DNA of 11,332 nt from Candidatus Margulisiibacteriota bacterium (GCA_018813405.1 JAHJBW010000031.1:1-11332); one strand, 5' to 3'. Shown: positions 1 to 6,920, counted from the first letter of the stretch. Notes: generated by a model from the letters alone, not told the origin. Numbers and translations are program-made.

Positions 1-1
1 G

Positions 2-1399
2 AAGAAAAAAGGATTTTTGATCGTTCCCCGCCTTTGGAGCGACCCCCACTACAATGTTCCGGAAAAGATCGCGCTTTTAAATGGATATCCTATTGTGGTC
101 TTTGAGGGTGAAGAGATAACCGGGTATCCCGATGATATAGCCCTTACTGCCGCGGCCCTTAAAAAGAACAATGTAAGGTATGGAAATATAGAAATAATCA
201 AGCAGGACGGCGACGCCAGACTGAAGGCCCTGATGGGCGAGAGCGTTGTTCGAGTCCATTCCGTCCCGCGGGACGAACTATTAAAGCTGAACAAGGAGCA
301 AACCCTTGACCGCTTCGACCGCGCGGTGAAAGAGCGCGGCATCCGCATGATCTATGTCAGGCCGTTCCTGCCGCCGCAGATAACGGAAGAGCCCGTCTCT
401 TACAATCTTAACTATGTAAAGGAAATATCCCAAAACATCCTGAATTCAGGCTATTTACTGGGTACGGCTTCAGCCCCTTCCAAACTTGTCCCGGCCGGCT
501 GGCAAATACTTTTGCTGGGCATTGGAACAATCGCGGTAGCCCTGCTTTTATTGAACGCTTTTGTCGCGGTCAAATGGTATTGGGCCTGGCCGTTTCTGGT
601 CGCGTCTCTTTTTGTAATGCTTTTCGTCGGGGCAGGCAGCCCTGGATATCCGCTGGAAAAGGGCCTGGCCCTGCTGGCGGCAATAGTATTTCCCGCGTAC
701 GCGGTTGTTTCCAATTTTGGCAGGAAGGTGCCAGACAATCTTCACCCCCTGCTTTTTTCGCTTTATATCGTAGCCAATTCAGTTATTGACACTGTTCTTG
801 GCATCTTTATCATAGTCGGGCTGTTGTCCAATCTTGATTTCATGCTCACGGCTCAGACCTTCTCCGGCGTCAAGTTCGCGCTTTTGATACCGGTCTTTCT
901 GGTCGCGTTCTATTTCTTTATAAAAAGGTCGCCTGACGAGCATCTTGGGTTGCGGGACATTTGGGGCCGCGTGGTTGAGACCCTTGATCAAAACGTAAAG
1001 GTGTTTTATGTGGTCATGGCCCTTGCGGTACTGGGCGCCCTGTTCGTCTTTGTGGCGCGCAGCGGTAATTTTTCCCTGCCCGTGCCAGCCGCAGAAAAAT
1101 GGTTCAGGACATTGCTTGAAAATTCGCTTACGATCCGGCCGCGCACAAAAGAATTCCTGGTCGGTTATCCTTTCCTTTTTCTTTCCGCGTATTTACTGCT
1201 AAAGGGAAAACGCGAATGGCTGTGGGTAACACTGTCTCTGGGGGTCATTGGACTTATCTCACTTACCAATACGTTTTGCCATGTACATACCCCGCTCAGT
1301 ATCTCTGTCGCGCGTTCAATGAACGGCATGGTACTTGGTGCCGTGGTCGGCTTCCTGCTGATATGGTTCATAAATTTGCTATCGCGAAAAAAGGCATGA
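2..1399 (+). CDS. DUF5693 family polytopic membrane protein, 5' partial
   Basis: The reading frame is open to the left edge, so the true start lies outside the window. A TTG at 17 is in frame, but the residues before it (KKKGF) continue the conserved pattern, so I do not take it as the start. About 160 soluble N-terminal residues contain pieces I associate with DUF5693, such as a GYPD segment near residue 38, a VVRVHS segment, and RAVKERGIRMIYVR. The rest is about eight or nine hydrophobic helices ending near the C-terminus. DUF5693 proteins usually sit beside csaB and are thought to take part in making or exporting the cell-wall polymer that CsaB pyruvylates; no catalytic role is established. 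The stop overlaps the csaB start (ATGA), which indicates one transcript and coupled translation. The family call rests on remembered motifs plus the neighbour. Confidence 0.85.
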   Translation, partial: KKKGFLIVPRLWSDPHYNVPEKIALLNGYPIVVFEGEEITGYPDDIALTAAALKKNNVRYGNIEIIKQDGDARLKALMGESVVRVHSVPRDELLKLNKEQTLDRFDRAVKERGIRMIYVRPFLPPQITEEPVSYNLNYVKEISQNILNSGYLLGTASAPSKLVPAGWQILLLGIGTIAVALLLLNAFVAVKWYWAWPFLVASLFVMLFVGAGSPGYPLEKGLALLAAIVFPAYAVVSNFGRKVPDNLHPLLFSLYIVANSVIDTVLGIFIIVGLLSNLDFMLTAQTFSGVKFALLIPVFLVAFYFFIKRSPDEHLGLRDIWGRVVETLDQNVKVFYVVMALAVLGALFVFVARSGNFSLPVPAAEKWFRTLLENSLTIRPRTKEFLVGYPFLFLSAYLLLKGKREWLWVTLSLGVIGLISLTNTFCHVHTPLSISVARSMNGMVLGAVVGFLLIWFINLLSRKKA

Positions 1400-2349
1400 A
1401 AAAATATTGTCTCTCGGGTTATTACGGTTTTTCAAATACCGGCGATGAGGCCATATTGCAGGCCGTAAGACAACAGCTTCAACCGGATGTTGTAACGGTG
1501 CTTTCCAAAGACAACCGCTTCAACATAAAGGCCATCCTTGATTGTGATATTTTTATATCCGGCGGCGGCGGGCTTTTCCAGGATACAACCAGTTCGCGCA
1601 GTTTTTACTATTACATATTTTTATTGCGGCTGGCGCAGTTGTTCGGCAAAAAGACCTGTGTTTTGTCACAAAGCATCGGACCCCTAAAAAGCTCTCTCAA
1701 TAGGCGGATACTCAAAAAGGCTCTGCTCAAAACGAATATACTTTCTGTTAGGGACCTGGCTTCGGTCGAGCTGTTGCGGCAAATTGGCGTCCCGGAAAGC
1801 AAGATCATCAAAAGCGCAGATCCAACCTTTTTATTAAGAACGCCGAACGCCCAACGCCGAACACAGTCCAACCCTTTTCTGGGTGTATCGGTAAGGCGCG
1901 GGGAATTTGATGAACGAGCGGTGGCCATGGCCCTGGACAGCTTCAAAAACAAATATCATGCCGAGATACTTTTTATCCCATTTCAGGTGCCGCAAGATGT
2001 TGAGGCCTCAAAAAAAATTATTTCGCTTATGAAAACCGAAGCCGGCCTGGTTACCAGTCCTCATAGTCCGCAGGAGATACTGAAATTGATAGGGGAGATG
2101 GACCTTTTTTTGGGAATGAGACTGCATTCTCTGATATTCGCTTGCATTAATTCTGTGCCAATGACAGGTATTCCATATGACCCAAAGGTAAGCTCTTTTT
2201 TGGAAGAAGCTGGCCAGTCCGTCTTTTCCCCTGACTGCCTTGAACAGATATGGGTCGACCGCGAAAAGATCAAGGCAAAGCTTTCAAAAAATCTTGGGCG
2301 CATGCGCGACCAGGCCTGGAAGCCGTTCAACTCTCTTTGTAAACTCTAG
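1396..2349 (+). CDS. csaB: Polysaccharide pyruvyl transferase CsaB
   Basis: This 317-residue enzyme would transfer pyruvate from phosphoenolpyruvate to a wall polysaccharide, creating the ketal that SLH-domain surface proteins bind. Visible family motifs are GYYGFSNTGDEA at residues 8-19, SGGGGLFQD at 55-63, SQSIGPL, the SVRD segment, DPTFLL, and GMRLHS at 240-245 with His244, followed by GIPYDP. The length is slightly short for the family but all the blocks are present. The start is the ATG of the ATGA overlap with the upstream membrane-protein gene. The purine run before it is too close to be a good ribosome-binding site, so translational coupling is likely. A three-copy heptanucleotide repeat encodes a polar linker between the DPTFLL and GVSVRRGEF blocks. 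An eight-A run lies at 2010-2017. The last 23 bases overlap the convergent gene's 3' end. Confidence 0.93.
   Translation: MKKYCLSGYYGFSNTGDEAILQAVRQQLQPDVVTVLSKDNRFNIKAILDCDIFISGGGGLFQDTTSSRSFYYYIFLLRLAQLFGKKTCVLSQSIGPLKSSLNRRILKKALLKTNILSVRDLASVELLRQIGVPESKIIKSADPTFLLRTPNAQRRTQSNPFLGVSVRRGEFDERAVAMALDSFKNKYHAEILFIPFQVPQDVEASKKIISLMKTEAGLVTSPHSPQEILKLIGEMDLFLGMRLHSLIFACINSVPMTGIPYDPKVSSFLEEAGQSVFSPDCLEQIWVDREKIKAKLSKNLGRMRDQAWKPFNSLCKL
1842..1862 (+). repeat. Heptanucleotide tandem repeat inside csaB
   Basis: Three consecutive 7-base units read GCCGAAC, GCCCAAC and GCCGAAC, flanked by further AAC-ending sequence (AAGAAC before, AGTCCAAC after). Viewed another way, AACGCCGAAC occurs twice, at 1839-1848 and 1853-1862. 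Three units make 21 bases, so the csaB frame is kept. The codons across the region and its flanks give the low-complexity stretch RTPNAQRRTQSN. Confidence 0.75.
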
Positions 2350-2608
2350 TTACCGCCCACAGGATGGAAACCGATGCCACAAAGAAAACAGCGTAAAGCA
2401 CGCTTTTGGGCATGGCCATATAGGCTGGCTGGCCTATGTTGTTGGCTATAAGATAATTTGAAATATCGTAGAAGATGTATATGGCAAAAGTGATCGCAAA
2501 GCACCAGCCGTACGATTTCTTCTTCTTTATGGCCAGCAGGATCGAAAACACCAGAGCGGCTGCCTCGAGCAATATGGAAACGGGTTGCAGTATAAGGGCA
2601 AAAGTCAT
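2327..2608 (-). CDS. Small three-helix membrane protein, unknown function
   Basis: This is a 93-residue hydrophobic protein that I do not recognise. It shows three likely membrane segments (about residues 4-26, 35-53 and 66-86). A basic KKKK loop lies between the first two, which suggests that loop faces the cytoplasm. The start ATG is preceded by an AGGAGGT ribosome-binding site that covers the stop codon of the TMEM175 gene upstream; only 6 bases separate the two genes, so translation is probably coupled. Its stop lies 23 bases inside the 3' end of the convergent csaB gene. It may be a partner or accessory of the channel-like protein, but that rests only on position. Confidence 0.8.
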   Translation of the reverse strand: MTFALILQPVSILLEAAALVFSILLAIKKKKSYGWCFAITFAIYIFYDISNYLIANNIGQPAYMAMPKSVLYAVFFVASVSILWAVTRVYKES

Positions 2609-2614
2609 GTGAAA

Positions 2615-3226
2615 TTACCTCCTTCTAAAATAGATCATAATGAAAGGGATCAGAGCATAAATTAGTGTGCTCCAGGCGGGAGTGAAAAACGATATGCCGA
2701 TAGCCACTATGGAAAGGCAGGGGATGAGCAGTCCGGCACGATTTGACCTTTTGATATGCTCCTCAGGAAGCTGTTGGTCCACAAGTTTATGATCTTTAGT
2801 GGAATATCTCCAGAGCAAATTATAAAGAATGCCGATGATGAACAGATGGCATTCAAAGAACACCACCGCGATTTGTATGCTGTCGTAATCGTCCAGCAGC
2901 GAGGTTGTAAAAGGTATCAGGGCGGCAAACATGAGTATTATGATGTTCAGCCACAGCGTCACGCTGTCCGTGCGCTTTATGTGATGATAAATTTGATGAT
3001 GCACTATCCAAAAAGTTGCCAGTATGACAAAACTTAAACCATAATTCATCAGGCTGGGTATAAGAGCTATCAGCTGGGGCCACAGCGCGTGGACCGCGAA
3101 CTGGGAGGGAATGAGCGGAACGTCAATGTTGAGCGCCAGAAGGGTCATGGCAATGGCGAAAATACCGTCAGTCAAAGCCTCGATCCTATTGGTGGTGAGA
3201 TAATTATTTGTCAGATTTTCCGTCAT
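2615..3226 (-). CDS. TMEM175 family (DUF1211) potassium channel protein
   Basis: At 203 residues it has the usual length of a bacterial TMEM175, a six-helix unit that assembles as a tetrameric potassium channel in the inner membrane. The first helix carries the family signature in variant form: R14, then L18-T19-D20 in place of the usual FSD, followed by GIFAIAMTLLALNI (residues 21-34), which in this family lines the pore. Five further hydrophobic segments follow, ending in a basic YFRRR tail. The ATG start has an AAAGGAG ribosome-binding site 5-6 bases upstream. It is the first gene of a two-gene unit with the small membrane protein downstream, and is transcribed divergently from the solute-binding protein genes. 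The family call is firm; ion selectivity cannot be read from this sequence alone. Confidence 0.88.
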   Translation of the reverse strand: MTENLTNNYLTTNRIEALTDGIFAIAMTLLALNIDVPLIPSQFAVHALWPQLIALIPSLMNYGLSFVILATFWIVHHQIYHHIKRTDSVTLWLNIIILMFAALIPFTTSLLDDYDSIQIAVVFFECHLFIIGILYNLLWRYSTKDHKLVDQQLPEEHIKRSNRAGLLIPCLSIVAIGISFFTPAWSTLIYALIPFIMIYFRRR

Positions 3227-3249
3227 TTCACTCCTTTAAAAAGAACCAA

Positions 3250-3278
3250 CTGATTATACATAATATTTATGATATAAT
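3250..3278 (+). promoter_or_regulatory. Predicted extended -10 promoter of the binding-protein pair
   Basis: TGATATAAT at 3270-3278 is an extended -10 (TGn plus a perfect TATAAT). The -35 is weak (CTGATT at 3250-3255, 17-base spacer). The start codon lies about 31 bases after the -10. The 12 bases TATGATATAATT recur exactly in the promoter of the RRM gene. Confidence 0.6.
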
Positions 3279-3282
3279 TCAA
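3253..3282 (-). promoter_or_regulatory. Predicted promoter of the TMEM175 unit
   Basis: On the minus strand there is a perfect TATAAT (3253-3258) with TTGAAT (3277-3282) 18 bases upstream, matching four of six -35 bases. It overlaps the forward promoter in the same 83-base divergent spacer, so the two directions probably compete for polymerase or share control. Confidence 0.55.
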
Positions 3283-3309
3283 TCAAAATTTTTACGGGAG
3301 AAACCAACC

Positions 3310-4560
3310 ATGAAAAAACGGTATATAGTTATAATTGCCATTGCCTGTGTTTTGCTGGTCGCGGGCCTGGGGTTTGCAGGGTTCAGCTTTTATCAGGTCC
3401 AAATGGAAAAGAGCAAGACTATCACCATTGGCGCTTTATTGCCCTTAACCGGCAAGCTGTCTTCTTCTGCCGAAGACGGCAAAGCAGGATTGCAAATCGC
3501 CTTGCGCGATATCCTTAAGGACTTGAAAGACAGGGGGTCCAACAAGACGGTCAAAGTGCTGGTCCAGGATACCAATCTTAACGCGGCAAATGCCCTTACT
3601 AAAATGCGTGATTTTGCCAAAAAGAACGAAGTAAAATTCATAATTGGACCAATGTCCAGCGATATAGTGTTGAGCCTCAATAAGTATGCTGTCGAGGATG
3701 GTGTTGTATTGATAAGCCCCACCAGTTCGGCCCCGGGGCTGTCTGTTCCCGGAGATAACCTCTTCCGATTGGTGTCCGACGATATTCACCAGGCCCAGGC
3801 GGTGGCCACTCTTATGAAAGAAGATGGGATCAACCTGGTCGTGCCGATATCCAGAGGGGATGTTTGGGGTGATGAGTTCAGACAGGCCTTTATTGACAAG
3901 TTCGAGGCGTTGGGCGGTGAGGTCATCGAGGGTGTCAGGTACGATGTCAGCAACGAGGACTTTACAGACGAGCTTGACACCCTGACAGGAGTGGTGAATC
4001 TTTCCAGCAGAAAAAGCGGCAAAGGAAGTGTTGCCGTGCTGGTCCTGGCATTTGACGAAGTAATTAAAATATTCAAGACAGCTTCCAATATCAGGCCCTT
4101 ATCTCAGACCAAATGGTATGGTTCAGACGCGATAGCGCTCAACAAAAGCCTGCTGGCAGACGCCGAGGCCGCGGCTTTCGCGGAAAAGGTAGGGCTTCCT
4201 TGCCCTGTCTACGCGTCCGGCGAGAACGAGATCTCCAGTCGTTTGCAGAAAGAAATATCCGACATTTTGCAAAGGGAACCTTCCATCGCGGCCCTCACTT
4301 CATATGACGCCCTTCAGCTGGCTGTCGAGGCCAGCATTGTTTCAGGGTTTTCAAAGGACATCAACGTTCTCAAGACCGCGCTGTTTCAGTGCGCTGACAG
4401 TTTTTACGGCGCCACCGGATGGTGTGCTTTTAACGCTGAGGGAGACAGGAAAATTGCCAACTATGATTTTTGGGCCATTGCGGATGGCCAGTGGAAAAGG
4501 GTAGCCAGATTCCAGAGCGATGATAATTTTGGCAATCGTCTTATAAGGTTCGCTGATTAG
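3310..4560 (+). CDS. Type I solute-binding protein (LivJ-like), first of a tandem pair
   Basis: This 416-residue protein belongs to the periplasmic-binding fold type I (Peripla_BP_6) family, which captures amino acids or other small ligands outside the cytoplasmic membrane. Residues 5-28 form a hydrophobic signal or anchor helix; there is no lipobox. The mature part opens with TIGALLPLTGKLS, then an IIGPMSS segment, ISPTSSAPGLSVPGDNLFR, a VLAFDE segment and a C-terminal GATGWCAFNAEGDRK that matches the family's final strand. The ATG at 3310 is chosen because GGGAG lies 9 bases upstream and the signal helix starts there; an upstream in-frame ATG at 3208 would lie within the divergent gene and before the promoter. 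The stop overlaps the ribosome-binding site of the paralogue downstream. No permease or ATPase gene is adjacent, so the ligand and transporter are unknown. Confidence 0.88.
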   Translation: MKKRYIVIIAIACVLLVAGLGFAGFSFYQVQMEKSKTITIGALLPLTGKLSSSAEDGKAGLQIALRDILKDLKDRGSNKTVKVLVQDTNLNAANALTKMRDFAKKNEVKFIIGPMSSDIVLSLNKYAVEDGVVLISPTSSAPGLSVPGDNLFRLVSDDIHQAQAVATLMKEDGINLVVPISRGDVWGDEFRQAFIDKFEALGGEVIEGVRYDVSNEDFTDELDTLTGVVNLSSRKSGKGSVAVLVLAFDEVIKIFKTASNIRPLSQTKWYGSDAIALNKSLLADAEAAAFAEKVGLPCPVYASGENEISSRLQKEISDILQREPSIAALTSYDALQLAVEASIVSGFSKDINVLKTALFQCADSFYGATGWCAFNAEGDRKIANYDFWAIADGQWKRVARFQSDDNFGNRLIRFAD

Positions 4561-4569
4561 GAGAAACCC

Positions 4570-5811
4570 TTGAGAAAGAGGCTTGTTATAACCTTTTTGC
4601 TGGTGGCCACGGCAGTAACTGCCGCGTTTGGAGTTGCCAGTCTTCAACAAAAAAAGATAATCGGCGGGTTATTTTCGCTTTCCGGAAACTGGTCAATACT
4701 TGGCAAGAACAGTGAGGCAGCTGTCTACATAGCTATCGAGGACGTCAACCAGTATTTTTACAAAAAAGGTTCTTACATGCGCCTGAGGCCGCTAATAGAT
4801 GATACGAAGCTAGAACCCGACCGTGCCTTGCAGTTGTTCATTGCCACTGCCGACAGGGGAATAAAAGTGGTAATAGGCCCGCAGTCGAGCGAGGAGCTTG
4901 AAAAAATAAAAGATTATGCCGACATGCACGGTGTGATATTGATCAGCCAGAGCAGCACAGCTCATTCGTTGGCCATTCCCAGCGACAATATTATCCGTAT
5001 GTGCCCTAGCGATATCAAAGAAGGAGAAGCCATCTCCACCCTTATGTGGGACCAGGGCATTAAGGCCTTTATCAGTATGGCTCGCAACGATGCTGGCAGT
5101 CAGGAACAGCAAATGTCCACCAAAAAGGCTTTTACGGCCGCCGGAGGAGAAGTAGCAGGGGGTGTCCAATACTCGCCGGATGCCAGTTCTAATTTTGCAA
5201 ATGATCTTAATTATCTCGATGGGTTGGTAGGCCAGGCGATCGGTAAATATGGCGCAGAGGGTGTGGCAGTATACCTGACCGCCTTTGACGAGGTTGCAAC
5301 TATATTTAAAGAAGCCTCTTCATCTAAATACAAAAATCTGGGCAAAGTAAGATGGTATGGCAGTGATGGGTCTGCCATGAGCCTGGCGTTGATAAAAGAT
5401 GCCAGAGCGGCAGAATTTGCAGAGCAAGTTGGATTTCCCTGTCCTCTTTTCGGTCTTTTTGATGCCAACAAAGCAAAATGGGAGCCTGTCAAGAAAAAGA
5501 TAAAAGAATGGACGGGTGAAGAAGCCGACGCTTTTGCCCTGGCCGCCTATGACGCGGTCTGGCTTGTGGCCCTGGCATATGACTCGCTGGACGACGGGAA
5601 TGTAGACGACCTGAAGAATGCGATAATCAGACAGTCATATGTTTACGAGGGGATTACGGGTCCTGTTGTGCTGGATGTTTCCGGCGACAGGAAATACGGG
5701 TTCTTTGACTTTTGGGCCGTAAGAAAAGTGGGTGGAAAGTATCAGTGGGTCAAGATCGGAACCTTTGACGATTCACCGGAAAGCCCCAGGCATCTGATCT
5801 TATTAAATTGA
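4570..5811 (+). CDS. Type I solute-binding protein (LivJ-like), second of a tandem pair
   Basis: This 413-residue paralogue of the preceding gene has the same block order: IIGGLFSLSGNWS, VVIGPQSSEE, ISQSSTAHSLAIPSDNIIR, STLMWDQGI, a YLTAFDEV segment, RWYGSDGSA, FPCPLFG, and GITGPVVLDVSGDRKYGFFDFWAV. It starts at TTG, fixed by AGGAG (overlapping the upstream stop) 6 bases before it and by the signal-peptide-like helix (residues 4-19) beginning at once; cleavage near residues 19-23 is plausible, and no lipobox is seen. The leader GGAGAAACC is identical in both paralogues (3297-3305 and 4560-4568), consistent with duplication of a gene together with its leader. It is co-transcribed with the first copy. 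The two sequences have diverged widely, so they may bind different ligands. Its TGA stop overlaps the -35 of the next promoter. Confidence 0.88.
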   Translation: MRKRLVITFLLVATAVTAAFGVASLQQKKIIGGLFSLSGNWSILGKNSEAAVYIAIEDVNQYFYKKGSYMRLRPLIDDTKLEPDRALQLFIATADRGIKVVIGPQSSEELEKIKDYADMHGVILISQSSTAHSLAIPSDNIIRMCPSDIKEGEAISTLMWDQGIKAFISMARNDAGSQEQQMSTKKAFTAAGGEVAGGVQYSPDASSNFANDLNYLDGLVGQAIGKYGAEGVAVYLTAFDEVATIFKEASSSKYKNLGKVRWYGSDGSAMSLALIKDARAAEFAEQVGFPCPLFGLFDANKAKWEPVKKKIKEWTGEEADAFALAAYDAVWLVALAYDSLDDGNVDDLKNAIIRQSYVYEGITGPVVLDVSGDRKYGFFDFWAVRKVGGKYQWVKIGTFDDSPESPRHLILLN

Positions 5812-5838
5812 CATCCGCTCTCTGGGATATGATATAAT
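5808..5838 (+). promoter_or_regulatory. Predicted promoter of the RRM gene
   Basis: A perfect TTGACA (5808-5813) and a perfect TATAAT (5833-5838) with an extended TGA in front are separated by 19 bases, longer than the usual 17. The TTGACA overlaps the stop codon of the preceding gene. Transcription would begin near 5845, giving a leader of about 66 bases. Confidence 0.6.
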
Positions 5839-5859
5839 TATTCCGAAAAAAGGTCGAAG

Positions 5860-5880
5860 TTAATGGTTGAAACCCATTAA
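5860..5880 (+). promoter_or_regulatory. 5' UTR hairpin upstream of the RRM gene
   Basis: TTAATGG (5860-5866) and CCATTAA (5874-5880) pair perfectly around a 7-base loop; a slipped register gives an 8-pair stem with one bulge and a TGAA loop. No T-run follows, so it is not a terminator. It lies 14 bases before the ribosome-binding site and could stabilise the mRNA or serve as an autoregulatory site, which is inference. Confidence 0.4.
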
Positions 5881-5910
5881 TGCGGGAAATATTTTAAGGA
5901 GAAATGGAAG

Positions 5911-6168
5911 ATGAAAAGCATTTTTGTAGGTAATCTCCCCTGGTCAGTGACCGATGCCGACCTTCAGACAAAGTTTTCTGAGTTCGGCAATGTCTTGTCC
6001 GCCAGGGTTATTACAGACAAATTCTCCGGCAGATCACGAGGTTTCGGATTTGTTGAGATGGAAGACGCCGACGCCGAAAAGGCAGTTGCCGCCATGAACG
6101 GTAGTGACTGGAACGGCAGGAAAGTTACTGTCAACGAAGCCAAGCCAAAAACTGATAGGCAAGGATAA
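5911..6168 (+). CDS. Single-RRM RNA-binding protein
   Basis: An 85-residue protein consisting of one RNA recognition motif, of the type common in cyanobacteria and several uncultured phyla, where members are often cold- or stress-induced and act on mRNA in the cytoplasm. RNP2 is IFVGNL at residues 4-9 and RNP1 is RGFGFVEM at residues 43-50, with the RNA-stacking aromatics Phe5, Phe45 and Phe47 all present. The C-terminus stops soon after the last strand (KTDRQG) and has no glycine-rich tail. The ATG is preceded by TAAGGAG 9 bases upstream. It is a single-gene unit: its own promoter and hairpin lie upstream and a strong terminator downstream. Cold induction or autoregulation is suggested by family habit only. 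Confidence 0.93.
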   Translation: MKSIFVGNLPWSVTDADLQTKFSEFGNVLSARVITDKFSGRSRGFGFVEMEDADAEKAVAAMNGSDWNGRKVTVNEAKPKTDRQG

Positions 6169-6188
6169 TTTAGTTAAAAAAAATAAAA

Positions 6189-6223
6189 GGCGCCGATGAT
6201 ATTCGTTATCGGCGCCCTTTTTT
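6189..6223. terminator. Bidirectional rho-independent terminator
   Basis: GGCGCCGAT (6189-6197) pairs perfectly with ATCGGCGCC (6208-6216), and a G-U and an A-U pair can extend the stem to leave a six-base loop. Six T follow on the plus strand (6218-6223). The A-rich stretch before the stem (about 6176-6188) gives a T-run on the minus strand, so it serves both the RRM gene and the convergent lipoprotein gene. Confidence 0.92.
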
Positions 6224-6244
6224 ATGTTGGTCCGGGTTCCCTGG

Positions 6245-6847
6245 TTATTGAGTCGACTGAGGCTGTTTTTGCGTTTCCAGCTTCTTGAACCCTTCGGGTA
6301 TTTCAAAAAGTGACGCGTCCTGCTTGCCCCTCTTTAGGTTTACATATTCGCTGGTCCATTTACCATTAACATCGCTCATCTTTACGGGGATATTGTCTTT
6401 GGTCAGCCACTGGTATATTGAAAGCTCCGGTCCGTTAGGATTGGGCTTATAGGCAACCATATACTTAATGCATTCAACACCGTTCATGGTCTCTTTCCCC
6501 TGGTTCTCGCGTTTGATCTCGCCGGGAAGCTTGTCAGCCTTGGTCATTGCCATTTGCTCTTCGGAAAGGGCCTGTTCCATGTACATTTTCTGGTCAGGCA
6601 TAAGCAGCCAGACCACCTTTTTGTCTTCTCTGACAATAGTGATCATTTTTCCGCCCGGTGTCTCTGCTTCCATGCGCCATTTGCCGTTGTCCACATAGGT
6701 GGTGGCCTTTTGCGTCATGCCGCCGACCTTGGTGACCGAATCCGCGGAAAATTGCCAGTTAGAGGTGTTCCTGGCAGGAGAACACGAGACCGCCACAAAA
6801 CATACCAGTGAGACCAATAATCCATAGGCCATTAACTTTTTTATCAT
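6245..6847 (-). CDS. DUF4412 LolA-like lipoprotein
   Basis: A 200-residue predicted lipoprotein. The N-terminus is MIKK, a hydrophobic stretch, then AVSC with Cys22 as the candidate lipidated residue; alanine at -3 is a weaker lipobox than leucine. The mature part reads like DUF4412, a half-barrel fold related to LolA/LolB: a WRMEAETPGGKMITIVREDKK region, WLLMPDQKMYME, a CIKY strand, a WLTKDNIPVKM strand and a closing LFEIPEGFKKLE. It probably sits on a membrane facing the periplasm; its ligand is unknown, and hydrophobic binding is only implied by the fold. AAGGAG lies 7 bases before the ATG. The gene is convergent with the RRM gene, with which it shares a terminator, and divergent from the lipase-glycerol operon. 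The QKQPQSTQ tail is polar and likely disordered. Confidence 0.85.
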   Translation of the reverse strand: MIKKLMAYGLLVSLVCFVAVSCSPARNTSNWQFSADSVTKVGGMTQKATTYVDNGKWRMEAETPGGKMITIVREDKKVVWLLMPDQKMYMEQALSEEQMAMTKADKLPGEIKRENQGKETMNGVECIKYMVAYKPNPNGPELSIYQWLTKDNIPVKMSDVNGKWTSEYVNLKRGKQDASLFEIPEGFKKLETQKQPQSTQ

Positions 6848-6867
6848 TTTTATGCTCCTTTATAGCT

Positions 6868-6896
6868 AATTTACCATAGAATACAGGAATCAGCAA
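6868..6896 (-). promoter_or_regulatory. Possible promoter of the DUF4412 gene
   Basis: On the minus strand TAAATT (6868-6873) has an extended TGG in front, and TTGCTG (6891-6896) lies 17 bases upstream. Both hexamers are imperfect. Transcription would begin just before the ribosome-binding site at 6855-6860. Weak evidence. Confidence 0.3.
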
Positions 6897-6905
6897 GGCT
6901 GGATG

Positions 6906-6914
6906 TGGTATAAT
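6906..6914 (+). promoter_or_regulatory. Extended -10 promoter of the glycerol operon, leaderless geometry
   Basis: TGGTATAAT at 6906-6914 is an extended -10 with a perfect TATAAT; no -35 is recognisable. Exactly six bases (GCCGCC) separate it from the A of the ATG at 6921, where transcription would be expected to begin, and no ribosome-binding site precedes that ATG. Confidence 0.6.
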
Positions 6915-6920
6915 GCCGCC

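Noticed and set aside
1216..1395. Upstream extension of csaB in the same frame
   Set aside because: It overlaps the conserved membrane helices of the DUF5693 gene in another frame and adds no family-like residues; the ATGA junction is the natural start.
2010..2017. Run of eight A in csaB as a possible phase-variation tract
   Set aside because: The frame is intact, the run encodes ordinary lysines, and eight A is not unusual in such codons; nothing else points to switching.
3251..3285. Imperfect dyad in the divergent spacer as an operator
   Set aside because: Only the outer TGATT/AATCA arms match well; the remaining symmetry is explained by two AT-rich -10 boxes facing each other.
3208..3309. 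N-terminal extension of the first binding protein from an upstream ATG
   Set aside because: It would start inside the divergent TMEM175 gene and ahead of the predicted promoter; the ATG at 3310 has a ribosome-binding site and a signal helix.
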